Shown: positions 1 to 7,794 of the stretch, in pieces | Position numbering within the stretch: the stretch's first letter is position 1 | Layout: every line of letters begins with the position of its first letter | From: Thermogemmatispora sp. | GTDB lineage: Bacteria; Chloroflexota; Ktedonobacteria; Ktedonobacterales; Ktedonobacteraceae | Reading direction: 5' to 3' | Length of the DNA: 49,706 nucleotides | Assembly: GCF_019683635.1 (NCBI RefSeq) | Contig: NZ_JADGIA010000009.1 | Span: 1-49,706, forward strand | Program-made: the position numbers and the translations under genes | The notes under the pieces: generated by a model | The model's database searches: none | Told to the model about the DNA's origin: nothing | Seen by the model: only the letters and a program-made list of their open reading frames with translations

Positions 1-648
1 CCCAGCGGCTACGCCTGGATCTTTCCGCGGGGGCAGGGGCGGGTTCGCGTCGGGGTGGGAGTGATTCATCCAGATAGCGAGGATGATGCGCGCCTCTATC
101 TGGAGTATCTGCTCCGCGAGGAGCCGCGCCTGCGTGACAAGTTACGCGGGGCCAGTCCTGTCGAGTATCACACGGGCCTCTTCCCGGCGGAAGGGCCAGT
201 GGAACGTTTCTCCACCGCTGGCCTCTTGCTGGCGGGCGATGCCGGGGGGCAGGGGTCGACGCTGGTAGGCGAGGGCATTCGCTTTGCCATCTACGCCGGG
301 TGGCTGGCTGGGGAGGTTGCGGCGGAGGCGATCGAGGAGGGTAACACCTCGGCGGCTTTCCTGGAGCGCTTTGACCGTCGCTGGCGGGCGCGCTTTGGGC
401 GCGAGATGGAGCTTGCCTATTTGATCAACAGGCACATTGCGGCCTACCGTGATGAACAGTGGGACGATGCCTTAGTCTTGCTCCGGCGTCTGACACCGGC
501 CCAGTGGGCCCAGGCTATGCGTGGCGAGTTCACCGCGGGCCTGCTCATGGGAATTATGGCGCGCAGCCCGCGCCTCGTCGCCAGCGGTGGCCGGCGCCTG
601 CTGGAGCGTCTTCTGGAGCGCCTGGGTCAGGGGGCCAGTGCGGGCTGA
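1..648 (+). CDS. Geranylgeranyl reductase family FAD-dependent oxidoreductase, C-terminal part (5' truncated by window)
   Basis: The reading frame is open from the first base, so the gene begins outside the window; 215 residues are visible. The first visible residues, GYAWIFPRG, followed by a Gly/Val-rich strand match the block found in the catalytic part of geranylgeranyl-reductase/FixC-type flavoproteins. The segment LLLAGDAGG followed by GEGIRFAIYAG is the C-terminal FAD-contacting motif of that family (GDA with a downstream G-x-G-I). Family members reduce isoprenoid double bonds or act as electron-transfer or halogenase-like flavoproteins; the substrate cannot be told from this fragment. 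The tail after about residue 130 is helical and family-typical. The gene converges on the leftward gene ending at 671, leaving only 22 bp between them. Confidence 0.8.
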   Translation, partial: PSGYAWIFPRGQGRVRVGVGVIHPDSEDDARLYLEYLLREEPRLRDKLRGASPVEYHTGLFPAEGPVERFSTAGLLLAGDAGGQGSTLVGEGIRFAIYAGWLAGEVAAEAIEEGNTSAAFLERFDRRWRARFGREMELAYLINRHIAAYRDEQWDDALVLLRRLTPAQWAQAMRGEFTAGLLMGIMARSPRLVASGGRRLLERLLERLGQGASAG

Positions 649-670
649 GCGCAGGCTGGTCTCCCCCTGA

Positions 671-1516
671 CTACTCGCTGGCGAGACCGATATCTGGACT
701 TTCCGGCGGGGCAGGACGGCAGCGCTGACAGGGGCGGTAGCCAAGGCGCTCGGCCTCTTCTGGCGAACGCAGGGGCTGGCGGTGTTCTGGGGCGATCCGG
801 CGCGCGTAGCGACAGGTCGGGAAGCAGTAGACATGGGTGGTCGTACTGCCGATGTAGCGCACTCCCCTGGCGGCGAGCTGCTCCAACAGGGTCAGGTCGA
901 TTCCCTCGGCCTGCAGCAACGCCCGTTTGTTGAACGGGCCGCCCAGGCTGTAGTTGCCGATCTGGCAATCGCTGCGCACCACGCGGTGGCAGGGGATCAG
1001 CAGCGGGATAGGGTTGCGTGCCAGGGCGTTGCCCACGGCCCGTACGGCGTGTGGCTGCCCGATCTCGCGCGCTACCCAGGCGTAGGGGCGCACCTCGCCA
1101 GAGGGGATCAGCAGTGTCCGGCACAAGACCGCCTGTTCGAAGGGGCTGCGACCGCGCAGATCGAAAGGCAGATGGGCCGTCTGACCGGTCTGCAGGGCTG
1201 ACTCGATCTCTCCGACCCAGGCTGGAGCCTCGGCGGGATCGAGTGGAAAGATGGGCCGTCCAAACTCCGCACGGAAGCGAGCCTCGAAGCTGGCGGCATC
1301 CTCTGCGTGATCCACGGCGGAGATCCCGCGTGCATTCAGTGCCACGAAGACCGGTCCGATCGGCGACGAGAAGCGCAGGTAGCCGTCAGCCAGCCCGACT
1401 CGAAACAACACGCGGGAGCGCAGGGCTGGTGGAGGTGAGGCCTCCTGCTGGAAAGTGCGCAGCTCGCGGACCAGTTGTCGCGCTTGTGATAGGCTGCGAG
1501 ACTGTTGCTCAGTCAT
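671..1516 (-). CDS. Methylated-DNA--protein-cysteine methyltransferase with C-terminal Ada-type zinc domain
   Basis: 281 aa from the ATG at 1516, which has GAGGTG just upstream and overlaps the stop of the sigma factor gene by 8 nt, so the two are probably translationally coupled. Residues about 45-205 form an O6-alkylguanine methyltransferase domain with the acceptor cysteine in IPCHRVV (Cys176). Residues about 212-268 form an Ada-type methylphosphotriester zinc domain with all four cysteines (CFPTC, Cys231/235; CQRC, Cys263/266). In classical Ada the zinc domain is N-terminal and followed by an AraC-type DNA-binding domain; here it follows the methyltransferase and no HTH is present. The first about 40 residues (ending PPPALRSRVL) resemble the linker segment of ECF anti-sigma proteins; this is a resemblance only. 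Likely role: repair and sensing of alkylated DNA. Confidence 0.85.
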   Translation of the reverse strand: MTEQQSRSLSQARQLVRELRTFQQEASPPPALRSRVLFRVGLADGYLRFSSPIGPVFVALNARGISAVDHAEDAASFEARFRAEFGRPIFPLDPAEAPAWVGEIESALQTGQTAHLPFDLRGRSPFEQAVLCRTLLIPSGEVRPYAWVAREIGQPHAVRAVGNALARNPIPLLIPCHRVVRSDCQIGNYSLGGPFNKRALLQAEGIDLTLLEQLAARGVRYIGSTTTHVYCFPTCRYARRIAPEHRQPLRSPEEAERLGYRPCQRCRPAPPESPDIGLASE

Positions 1517-2132
1517 AGAGCACCTCACGAGCATGGTGTTTGGCAAGCACCTGGCGCAGCTGCGCCAGGCCACGATGGACTCTGGCCTTGACGGTGCCAA
1601 TCGGTTGATTGAGCAGGTGCGCCAGCTCTGGATAGCTCAGCCCCTCGATGTGGCGCAGCACAATCACCTCACGGTAGGCGAGCGGCAGTGTCAGAAGCGC
1701 CTGTTGCAGCAGGAGCTGGCGCTCACGCGCTTCCAGGAGGGCCTCGGGCCCTTCGGCGGGTGCACTCTCTAGCTCCTCGTCTGCGTCAGTGCCCACCTGT
1801 TCCAGAGAGACACAGGTCGGCAGGTGGCGGAGCTTGCGCAGTCGATTGCGCGCTACATTGAGCACAATCTGATAGAGCCAGGCGCGCAGAGCCAGATTGC
1901 GCACCTGCTCGACAGAATAGCCGCTGAGCGCGTGATAGGCGCGCACAAAGGCATCCTGAGTAATCTCCTGCGCCTCCTCATAGCTCCCACTCAGCCGTAG
2001 AGCGAAGGCAAAGAGGCGCTGTTCATAGTGCAGCACTACCTGCTCGAAGCAGCGGTCGAGGTCGGCAAGCAAGCTATTCAACAGCGCCTGCTCTTGGTGA
2101 ATGCCTGCCACATCAGCATGATTCATGGGCAT
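1509..2132 (-). CDS. ECF-type RNA polymerase sigma factor (sigma-70 family)
   Basis: 207 aa. Region 2 lies at about residues 25-100 (YEEAQEITQDAFVRAY is the typical core-binding/-10 recognition helix pair). Region 4 lies at about 140-197 (LPLAYREVIVLRHIEGLSY, then the HTH with GTVKARVHRGL). The acidic linker of about 35 residues between them is usual for ECF factors. Start ATG at 2132 has GGAG 7 nt upstream; a second ATG at 2126 is possible. The stop overlaps the start of the alkyltransferase/Ada-domain gene, so both are made from one mRNA. No ordinary anti-sigma gene with a transmembrane segment is adjacent. The pairing suggests that this sigma factor drives an alkylation-damage response, but its target promoters are unknown. 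Confidence 0.92.
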   Translation of the reverse strand: MPMNHADVAGIHQEQALLNSLLADLDRCFEQVVLHYEQRLFAFALRLSGSYEEAQEITQDAFVRAYHALSGYSVEQVRNLALRAWLYQIVLNVARNRLRKLRHLPTCVSLEQVGTDADEELESAPAEGPEALLEARERQLLLQQALLTLPLAYREVIVLRHIEGLSYPELAHLLNQPIGTVKARVHRGLAQLRQVLAKHHAREVLYD

Positions 2133-2609
2133 GGCCCTGCTCCAGACCCCGGCCTATTCTGGACTCCTGCCCCGATAGGCCCGATCTCAGGTGTTTGCTA
2201 GCTCTGGGAATGAAGGTGAAAGCCGGCTTCACTGCTTGTACTGGCCTCCTCTCCTTTATGCCTCACTCCTGTTCAGGTAGGCGTGTTTTTGCTCTTGACT
2301 CTGCTCCTTATAACACCTGGCTGACGGGAAAGGTTGCATGGCCGGGAAGGCATCGTTGCCTGTGTGGTTCTCAGTTTACCACCGCATGCAGGGGCCTGGG
2401 GGTGACCCCACTCTGGATCGCAGTCGCCGCAGTCGCTCAGGTGCCTCAGAGCCAGGAGAGCAGGGCCAGGCCAGGCCAAGCCAGCGAAGCGTCACACGGA
2501 GGTCTGGAGGACAGACTCAGGAATAGAGCAGTGTCCCAGCTGTGTTTTTATAAAATGTAACCTGGGGTTCCGCACTCCACTATCACCGTATTCCCAAGGA
2601 GCTATCTCA
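2133..2609. other. Intergenic region between divergent sigma factor and glutaredoxin genes
   Basis: 477 bp without a convincing gene; the reading frames here have no ribosome binding site and no family likeness. It must hold the leftward promoter of the sigma operon and the rightward promoter of the glutaredoxin gene. On the minus strand an extended -10 (TGT-TATAAG, plus-strand positions 2307-2315) is a candidate for the sigma operon. On the plus strand the AT-rich run TATAAAAT at 2549-2556 is a candidate -10 for the glutaredoxin gene, but neither has a good -35. Confidence 0.4.
2596..2601 (+). promoter_or_regulatory. Ribosome binding site deciding a GTG start
   Basis: AAGGAG lies 8 nt before the GTG at 2610. 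No ATG is available in frame at a sensible distance, so the glutaredoxin gene starts with GTG. Confidence 0.7.
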
Positions 2610-2885
2610 GTGGAAGGACACGCTACCGCTTCGACTATTACCCAACAGCAAATCAAGGTATATGCGACAAGCTGGTGTGGTGATTGTCGTAGAGCAAAGC
2701 GCTGGCTCGACGAGCACCACATTGTCTATGACTACATCGATATAGAAAAAGACGAGCAGGCTGCAGCCTACGTTATGCAGGTCAATGGCGGCCTGCGCAG
2801 CGTCCCCACCATCGTCTTCCCCGACGGCTCCGTTCTCGTGGAGCCTTCGAACCGCGAGCTGGCGCAGAAGTTCGGTCTCAGCTAA
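2610..2885 (+). CDS. Glutaredoxin/mycoredoxin-like protein (CGDC active site)
   Basis: 91 aa starting at a GTG with a clear AAGGAG. After about 13 extra residues the protein has the full thioredoxin-fold glutaredoxin pattern: beta strand QIKVYATSWCGDC, then YIDIEKDEQAAAYV, the cis-Pro motif SVPTIVF and the GS loop with DGSVLVEPS. The active-site CxxC reads Cys-Gly-Asp-Cys, as in the actinobacterial and chloroflexal mycoredoxin-like subgroup rather than the CPYC of classical glutaredoxins. Such proteins reduce mixed disulfides formed with low-molecular-weight thiols (mycothiol or bacillithiol type) or act as thioredoxin-like reductants in the cytoplasm. It stands alone with its own promoter region; the next gene is about 430 bp away. 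Confidence 0.88.
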   Translation: MEGHATASTITQQQIKVYATSWCGDCRRAKRWLDEHHIVYDYIDIEKDEQAAAYVMQVNGGLRSVPTIVFPDGSVLVEPSNRELAQKFGLS

Positions 2886-3313
2886 AGGGGAGCCAACGCG
2901 CTGGATCGCCATCACAGAGCCGGGCCAGGGCTAGCCGCTCAGCGCCGTAGTGATCCCGGGTGCCTTCTCCTCGTCCCCCGTGCGGTCAGGCGTTGGGGAA
3001 CCCAGGCACAGAAAGCGCTGGCAGCTAGCCTGGTAGCCTGCATCCTCTACCTTCTGACTGAACGGCGCCGAGCCTGGGGTAAGCCTGTCCCACCCGGCGG
3101 GCCAGATGTGATAAGATCTAAACGATCAGTCCTTGCCCGTCTCCTGAATTGTGTTCCCCGCTCGGGAGAGGTGTCAGTCAGGCGGTGGCCTCGCCAGCGA
3201 GATTCACGGCGCTCTGGGCGACCGACAGCTTACCGACAGCTTCAAGCGGGGAGCCAGGCAGACAGGCAGCAGCGGCGAGACGATCGATGTTGAGAGGAGC
3301 AGGAACCCTGACC
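2886..3313. other. Intergenic region between glutaredoxin and decarboxylase genes
   Basis: 428 bp. No gene is seen; the decarboxylase frame is open through the right part but its translation there is low-complexity and unlike the family. The region holds a likely promoter at 3107-3117 and a leader of about 190 nt. A 7-bp inverted repeat (CCAACGC at 2893, GCGTTGG at 2990) is the only structure found and is weak. Confidence 0.4.
3107..3117 (+). promoter_or_regulatory. Candidate extended -10 promoter of the decarboxylase gene
   Basis: TGTGATAAGAT is a TGn-extended -10 (TG, A, TAAGAT) without an obvious -35. The same TGTGATA-type element precedes the HtrA-like gene (19112-19122) and msrA (21034-21044, minus strand). 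Confidence 0.35.
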
Positions 3314-4813
3314 ATGCAAGAAAGAGAGCAGAAGCGAGCAACCCTTGATCCTGCCCAACAAGAGCAGGCCACCGGCGACATGGACCCGGCCAGCTTTCGC
3401 CTCTACGCCCACCAGGTGGTCGACTGGGTTGCCGATTATCTAGAGCACGTCGGCGACTATCCCGTACTTGCGCGCACGCAGCCGGGCGATATCCGGCGGG
3501 CCTTACCAGCCCAGCCGCCGCAGCAGCCCGAATCGATGCAAGCCATCCTCGCCGACTTTGAGCGCATTCTTCTTCCCGGCATCACCCACTGGAACGCGCC
3601 TGGCTTCATGGGCTTCTTCGGCATTACCGGCTCCGGCCCGGGCATTCTCGGCGAACTGCTCGCCGCGGCCCTCAACGTTAACGCCATGCTCTGGCGCACT
3701 TCCCCGGCTGCCACGGAGCTAGAGCAAGTGGCGCTCGACTGGCTGCGCCAGATGCTTGGTCTGCCCGAGCCGCTCTTTGGCGTCATCAATGATACCGCCT
3801 CCGCCGGCACCCTCTACGCCCTGGCGGCGGCGCGCGAAGCCCTCAGCGATCTCCAGATCCGTCAGCGCGGCATGAGTGGGCGGCCCGAGGTGCCGCGTCT
3901 GCGTTATTATGCCTCTCAGGAAGCACACTCTGCTGTCGATAAGGCTGGCATCGTCCTGGGCGTTGGTCTGGAGGGCCTGCGCAAGATTCCCGTCGACGAT
4001 GAGTATCGCATGGACGTTGCCGCCCTGGAGCGAGCCATCGAGGAGGACCTGGCCGCTGGCTGGCGGCCCTTCGCCGTTGTTGCGACCGTTGGCACCACTT
4101 CCACCACCAGCGTCGACCCGGTGCCGGCCATTGCTGATCTCTGTGAGCGCTACGGCCTCTGGCTGCACATCGATGCCTCATACGCCGGCTCTGCCGCGCT
4201 GCTGCCGGAGTATCGCCATATTCTGGCCGGCTGCGAGCGCGCCGACAGCTTTATTGTCAATCCCCACAAGTGGCTCTTCACGCCACTGGATTGCAGTGTC
4301 TTCTTCACGCGCAAGCCTGAGATTGTCAAGGCCACCTTCAGTCTGGTGCTGGAGATTCTGCGCACCGACGAGGAGGCTCCCAATCTCATGGACTATGGCA
4401 TCTCGCTCGGGCGGCGCTTCCGCGCGCTGAAGTTGTGGATGATTATGCGCTACTTTGGGCAGGAGGGCCTCCAGGCGCGTCTACGTGAGCACATTCGCCT
4501 CGGGCAGCTTCTGGCCCAGTGGATCGATGAGGCGCCCCATTTCGAGCGCCTGGCACCCGCTCCCTTCAGCACCGTTTGCTTCCGGGCCCATCCGCGCGGG
4601 CTCGACGACGAGGAGCAGCTGACGGCTCTCAACGAGCGCCTCCTCAATCGCATCAACGGAGCGGGGCACTACTTTCTCTCGCATACCAGGCTGCGCGGCA
4701 GATATAGTCTGCGGGCCGCCATCGGCAACCTGCGTACCAGCGAGGAGACCGTGCGTGGGCTGTGGCAAGAGCTGCGGGAGGGGCTGGAGGCCGAGCTGGC
4801 CCGGCTCTCCTAA
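3314..4813 (+). CDS. PLP-dependent group II decarboxylase (aromatic-L-amino-acid decarboxylase family)
   Basis: 499 aa from the ATG at 3314 (AGGAA 8 nt upstream). The frame is open further 5', but that extension would run over the likely promoter and has no family likeness. The family fingerprint is complete: N-terminal DPASFRLYAHQVVDWVADYL, the SPAATELE block near residue 130, His205 (SQEAHSA) that stacks on PLP, Asp287 (HIDASYAG) that binds the pyridine nitrogen, and Lys319 in NPHKWLF that forms the Schiff base. Length fits AADC/tyrosine/tryptophan decarboxylases (about 480-500 aa). It probably decarboxylates an aromatic L-amino acid to the amine; the exact substrate cannot be read from sequence. 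It is followed after 59 bp by a cysteine desulfurase gene on the same strand. Confidence 0.9.
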   Translation: MQEREQKRATLDPAQQEQATGDMDPASFRLYAHQVVDWVADYLEHVGDYPVLARTQPGDIRRALPAQPPQQPESMQAILADFERILLPGITHWNAPGFMGFFGITGSGPGILGELLAAALNVNAMLWRTSPAATELEQVALDWLRQMLGLPEPLFGVINDTASAGTLYALAAAREALSDLQIRQRGMSGRPEVPRLRYYASQEAHSAVDKAGIVLGVGLEGLRKIPVDDEYRMDVAALERAIEEDLAAGWRPFAVVATVGTTSTTSVDPVPAIADLCERYGLWLHIDASYAGSAALLPEYRHILAGCERADSFIVNPHKWLFTPLDCSVFFTRKPEIVKATFSLVLEILRTDEEAPNLMDYGISLGRRFRALKLWMIMRYFGQEGLQARLREHIRLGQLLAQWIDEAPHFERLAPAPFSTVCFRAHPRGLDDEEQLTALNERLLNRINGAGHYFLSHTRLRGRYSLRAAIGNLRTSEETVRGLWQELREGLEAELARLS

Positions 4814-4872
4814 GCTGCTTAAGGAGAGCGGATAAGGCCGATCAGGAGAGAAGGAAGGAGGCGGAGGCCAGC

Positions 4873-6057
4873 ATGAGCCTGCGGCATCCAGGGCTACGTA
4901 CCGATCTGATCTATCTGGACTACAATGCCACTACGCCGGTTGATCCTGCCGTCGTTGAGGCCATGCTCCCTTACCTGCGCGAGCATTTTGGTAATCCCTC
5001 CAGCGCTCACAGCTATGGCTGGGCGGCCCATCAGGCCCTCGAACGCGCGCGGTCTGAAGTAGCTGCGCTGCTCGGCTGCACCCCAGGAGAAATTATCTTC
5101 ACTGGGGGCGGCTCCGAGAGCGACAACCTGGCCATTCGGGGGGTGGCCCTGGCGCGGCGGGAGCAGGGTAACCACATCATCACCCAGGTCACCGAGCATC
5201 CAGCTGTGCTCAATACCTGTCGCGCGCTGGAGCGGCTCCACGGTTTCCGCATCACCTATCTGCCGGTCGACGAGTACGGGCGCGTCTCCCCAGAACAGGT
5301 CGAGCGGGCGATGGATCAGAGCACAGTGCTGGTCAGCATCATGCACGCCAACAATGAGACCGGCACCCTGCAGCCGCTGGCTGAGATCGCGGCCATTGCT
5401 CATCGTTACGGCGCGCTCATGCACAGCGATGCGGCCCAGAGTGTGGGCAAGATCCCCACTCCCGTCGCTGAGCTGGGTGTAGATCTGCTTACGGTGGCCG
5501 GGCACAAGCTCTACGCCCCCAAGGGTGTCGGCGCCCTCTATGTGCGTCGCGGTCTGGGTCTTGGCCTGGAGCCGATCGTTTATGGGGGAGGGCAAGAGCG
5601 TGGCCTACGAGCTGGAACCGAGAATGTGGCGGCCTGTGTGGCCCTGGGCGCTGCCTGCCGTCTGGCGGCGGAGCGTCTGCCCTCGGAGAGGGCGCGGCTG
5701 CAGCGCCTGCGCGACTTGCTCTGGCAGCGCCTGCGCGAAAACCTGGGCGAACGTGTCCAGCTCAACGGCCATCCCGATGAGCGTCTGCCCAACACGCTCA
5801 ATGTGAGCGTCAGTGGTCTCAGCGGCGAGGAGATCCTGGCGGCTACGCCTGAAGTGGCCGCTTCCACCGGTTCGGCCTGTCATGAGGGCAGCGCCGACCC
5901 GTCGCCCGTTCTCCTGGCGATGGGCCTGAGCCGTGAACGCGCCCTGGGCGCCCTGCGCCTCACACTCGGACGTTGGAGCAGCGTTGACGAAGTCGAACGG
6001 GCCGCCGTCTCGCTGCTGCGCAGCATCGGCGCCCTGGCCCGCAATGTGCGTCCCTAG
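4873..6057 (+). CDS. Cysteine desulfurase (IscS/NifS-type class V aminotransferase fold)
   Basis: 394 aa, start ATG at 4873 with GGAGG 5 nt upstream. The N-terminus IYLDYNATTPVDPAVVEAM, His109 (TEHPAVLN), the PLP lysine Lys212 (AGHKLYAPKGVGALY) and the catalytic-loop cysteine Cys336 (STGSACHEGS) are all present, as is GGGQERGLRAGTENV. The enzyme moves sulfur from L-cysteine to its own cysteine as a persulfide for Fe-S clusters, thiolated tRNA or cofactors. No iscU, sufE or tRNA thiolase gene is next to it, so its acceptor is not indicated. The preceding decarboxylase is only 59 bp away and the two are probably co-transcribed. Confidence 0.92.
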   Translation: MSLRHPGLRTDLIYLDYNATTPVDPAVVEAMLPYLREHFGNPSSAHSYGWAAHQALERARSEVAALLGCTPGEIIFTGGGSESDNLAIRGVALARREQGNHIITQVTEHPAVLNTCRALERLHGFRITYLPVDEYGRVSPEQVERAMDQSTVLVSIMHANNETGTLQPLAEIAAIAHRYGALMHSDAAQSVGKIPTPVAELGVDLLTVAGHKLYAPKGVGALYVRRGLGLGLEPIVYGGGQERGLRAGTENVAACVALGAACRLAAERLPSERARLQRLRDLLWQRLRENLGERVQLNGHPDERLPNTLNVSVSGLSGEEILAATPEVAASTGSACHEGSADPSPVLLAMGLSRERALGALRLTLGRWSSVDEVERAAVSLLRSIGALARNVRP

Positions 6058-6480
6058 GGCCTGTGAAGGCTGGTTCCTGGCGCCGTCTCCCCCGTTGGTT
6101 GGGCTGAACCAGGAGATGGGAAGACAAGCAACGACGGATCTGGTATACTCTGGGCTGGCAACAGGGGCTAGCGCTGATCAGGTTGATGAGGTGGGGAGGC
6201 AACAGACCACAAGACGAGACCAGCGTGCACTCTCTCTGTGTACACGAGCAGCGCTAGAATAGATAGAGAGCAAGAGCAAAGGCAGCAGCGCGAGCGAAGC
6301 CACATTCTGGCTGTGGCCAGAGCGATCTGGCTGAGATGAGGGTCGGCAGCCGGGTCACACACAGCTTGTTGTCTGTCGAACGCCCGGCCAGGCTGGCTTG
6401 TGGCTGAGGCTTCCCTCCCAGCCGTTGCCCAGAGGTGGCTCGCCTGAGACAAGACACAAGCAAGCAAGGAGCAAGTAGTC
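6058..6480. other. Intergenic region / leader of the kynureninase-like gene
   Basis: 423 bp with no gene. It contains a possible stem for the preceding transcript (CTGGTTC 6070-6076 with GAACCAG 6106-6112), a candidate extended -10 at 6141-6149 and then a leader of about 325 nt. The leader has an 8-bp perfect inverted repeat (CTAGCGCT 6168-6175, AGCGCTAG 6250-6257) and ends in an unstructured CAAGCAAGCAAGGAG run before the start codon. No known riboswitch consensus was recognised. Confidence 0.4.
6141..6149 (+). promoter_or_regulatory. Candidate extended -10 promoter
   Basis: TGG-TATACT, a TGn-extended -10 with five of six consensus bases. No good -35 is present 17 nt upstream. It would start a leader of about 325 nt in front of the class V enzyme gene. 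Confidence 0.35.
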
Positions 6481-7692
6481 ATGACCACGGATGCGTCGCG
6501 TGTGCCGTATCCTGTACCGCCTGCGGTAGAGCACCCTGAACTAGAGGCCTACCGAAAGGAATTCCCCATTCTTCAGCGCAAGACCTATCTCAATAGCTGC
6601 TCGCTGGGGGCCCTCTCGCAGCGCGGGATGGCGCGTCTGGCCGAATTCACCGAGCGCTGGAATGAATGGGGAGCGCACGCCTGGTACGAAATCTGGTTGG
6701 GCGAGCTAGAGCGGGCGCGGCGCCAGTTTGCGGCCATCATCGGTGCGGAGCCGCACGAGGTGGCTCTCGCTCCCAATGTCTCCGTGGCTCTTGGGGCAAT
6801 TGCCAGCGCCTTTGACTATCGCCAGCGCAACAAAGTGGTGCTGGCCGACATGGATTTCCCTACCCTCGCCTACCAGTGGCTAGCCAAGCGGCGCCTGGGC
6901 GTTGAATGCGTCTTTGTCGAAAGCCCCGATCGCATCTGCACGCCCCCTGAGCTGTTCGAGGAGAAGGTAGATGAGCGCACCCTGCTGGTGGCCACCTCGC
7001 GCGTCTTCTATACCAGCGGCTACATTCAGGACGTGCGGGCTGTAGCCGACATTGCTCACAAGCAAGGGGCCTATCTTCTGATTGACGACTACCAGGGCAC
7101 GGGGCAGATCCCCATCGATGTTGAAGCGATGGACATCGATATTCTGGTCAGTGGCACCCTCAAATGGTTGATGGGTGGCCCTGGTCTGGCTTTTGTCTAT
7201 ATCCGTGAGGGGCTGCTCTCGCAGTTAGAGCCGACGATCGCTGGTTGGTTTGGCCATCGCCAGCAGTTCCAGTTCAAGACGCGGGAGCTGGAATTTCGTC
7301 CAGATGCGGCGCGGATCGAGCTGGGGACGCCAGCGGTCCCATCTGTCTACGTTGCCAACGCTGGTATGGAGATTGTACGCGAGATTGGCGTTGAGACTAT
7401 CTGTGAGCGCACGCGCTACCTGACCAATGATCTGATTGCGCGGGCGCGCGAGCATGGCTGGCGGGTGCGTGCTCCCCAGGAGCCGGAGCGACGCAACTCG
7501 ATCGTCATGCTAGAGATGGAGCAGCCCGAGCAGATCGTCGCCGAGCTGATCAAACGCAATATTATCGTCGATTCGCGCCCTGGCCTTGTGCGCATCTCTC
7601 CTTATTTTTACAACACCATCGAGGAGAACGCCATGATCATCGCGGCGCTCGAAGAGATTCTGGAAGAGCGGGGCCACGACGGTCGGGGCTAG
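6481..7692 (+). CDS. Class V PLP-dependent enzyme, kynureninase-like aminotransferase
   Basis: 403 aa, ATG preceded by AAGGAG with 9 nt spacing. The N-terminus FPILQRKTYLNSCSLGALS is the typical class V start. The cofactor residues are Asp202/203 (LLIDDYQGTG) and the Schiff-base lysine Lys228 (SGTLKWLMGGPG). The phrase K-W-L-x-G-G-P-G and the later TIAGWFGHR resemble kynureninases and the uncharacterised branch of class V aminotransferases close to them rather than cysteine desulfurases. No active-site cysteine loop is present. It could hydrolyse kynurenine-type substrates or carry out an isopenicillin-N-epimerase-like reaction; no tryptophan-catabolism gene is adjacent, so the reaction stays open. 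It is the third PLP enzyme in a row on this strand but has its own leader. Confidence 0.85.
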   Translation: MTTDASRVPYPVPPAVEHPELEAYRKEFPILQRKTYLNSCSLGALSQRGMARLAEFTERWNEWGAHAWYEIWLGELERARRQFAAIIGAEPHEVALAPNVSVALGAIASAFDYRQRNKVVLADMDFPTLAYQWLAKRRLGVECVFVESPDRICTPPELFEEKVDERTLLVATSRVFYTSGYIQDVRAVADIAHKQGAYLLIDDYQGTGQIPIDVEAMDIDILVSGTLKWLMGGPGLAFVYIREGLLSQLEPTIAGWFGHRQQFQFKTRELEFRPDAARIELGTPAVPSVYVANAGMEIVREIGVETICERTRYLTNDLIARAREHGWRVRAPQEPERRNSIVMLEMEQPEQIVAELIKRNIIVDSRPGLVRISPYFYNTIEENAMIIAALEEILEERGHDGRG

Positions 7693-7794
7693 ACCAGGAA
7701 GAAGCGAAACCAGGCTCTGCGACGGTTCGTTCTATTTCTGTATGCAAGAGGCAAGCAAGCATGACAAGCACAAAGGACGTAAGGGAGGAGAGCG

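Noticed and set aside
2195-2560. 121-codon plus-strand frame upstream of the glutaredoxin gene
   Set aside because: No ribosome binding site, low-complexity product, and it covers the divergent promoter region.
3149-3313. N-terminal extension of the decarboxylase
   Set aside because: The extension has no family likeness and lies just after the likely promoter; the start at 3314 gives the normal N-terminus and length.
6331-6336. CTGAGA as in TPP riboswitches, in the leader of the kynureninase-like gene
   Set aside because: The second conserved half of the TPP element is absent, and thiamine has no link to the gene.
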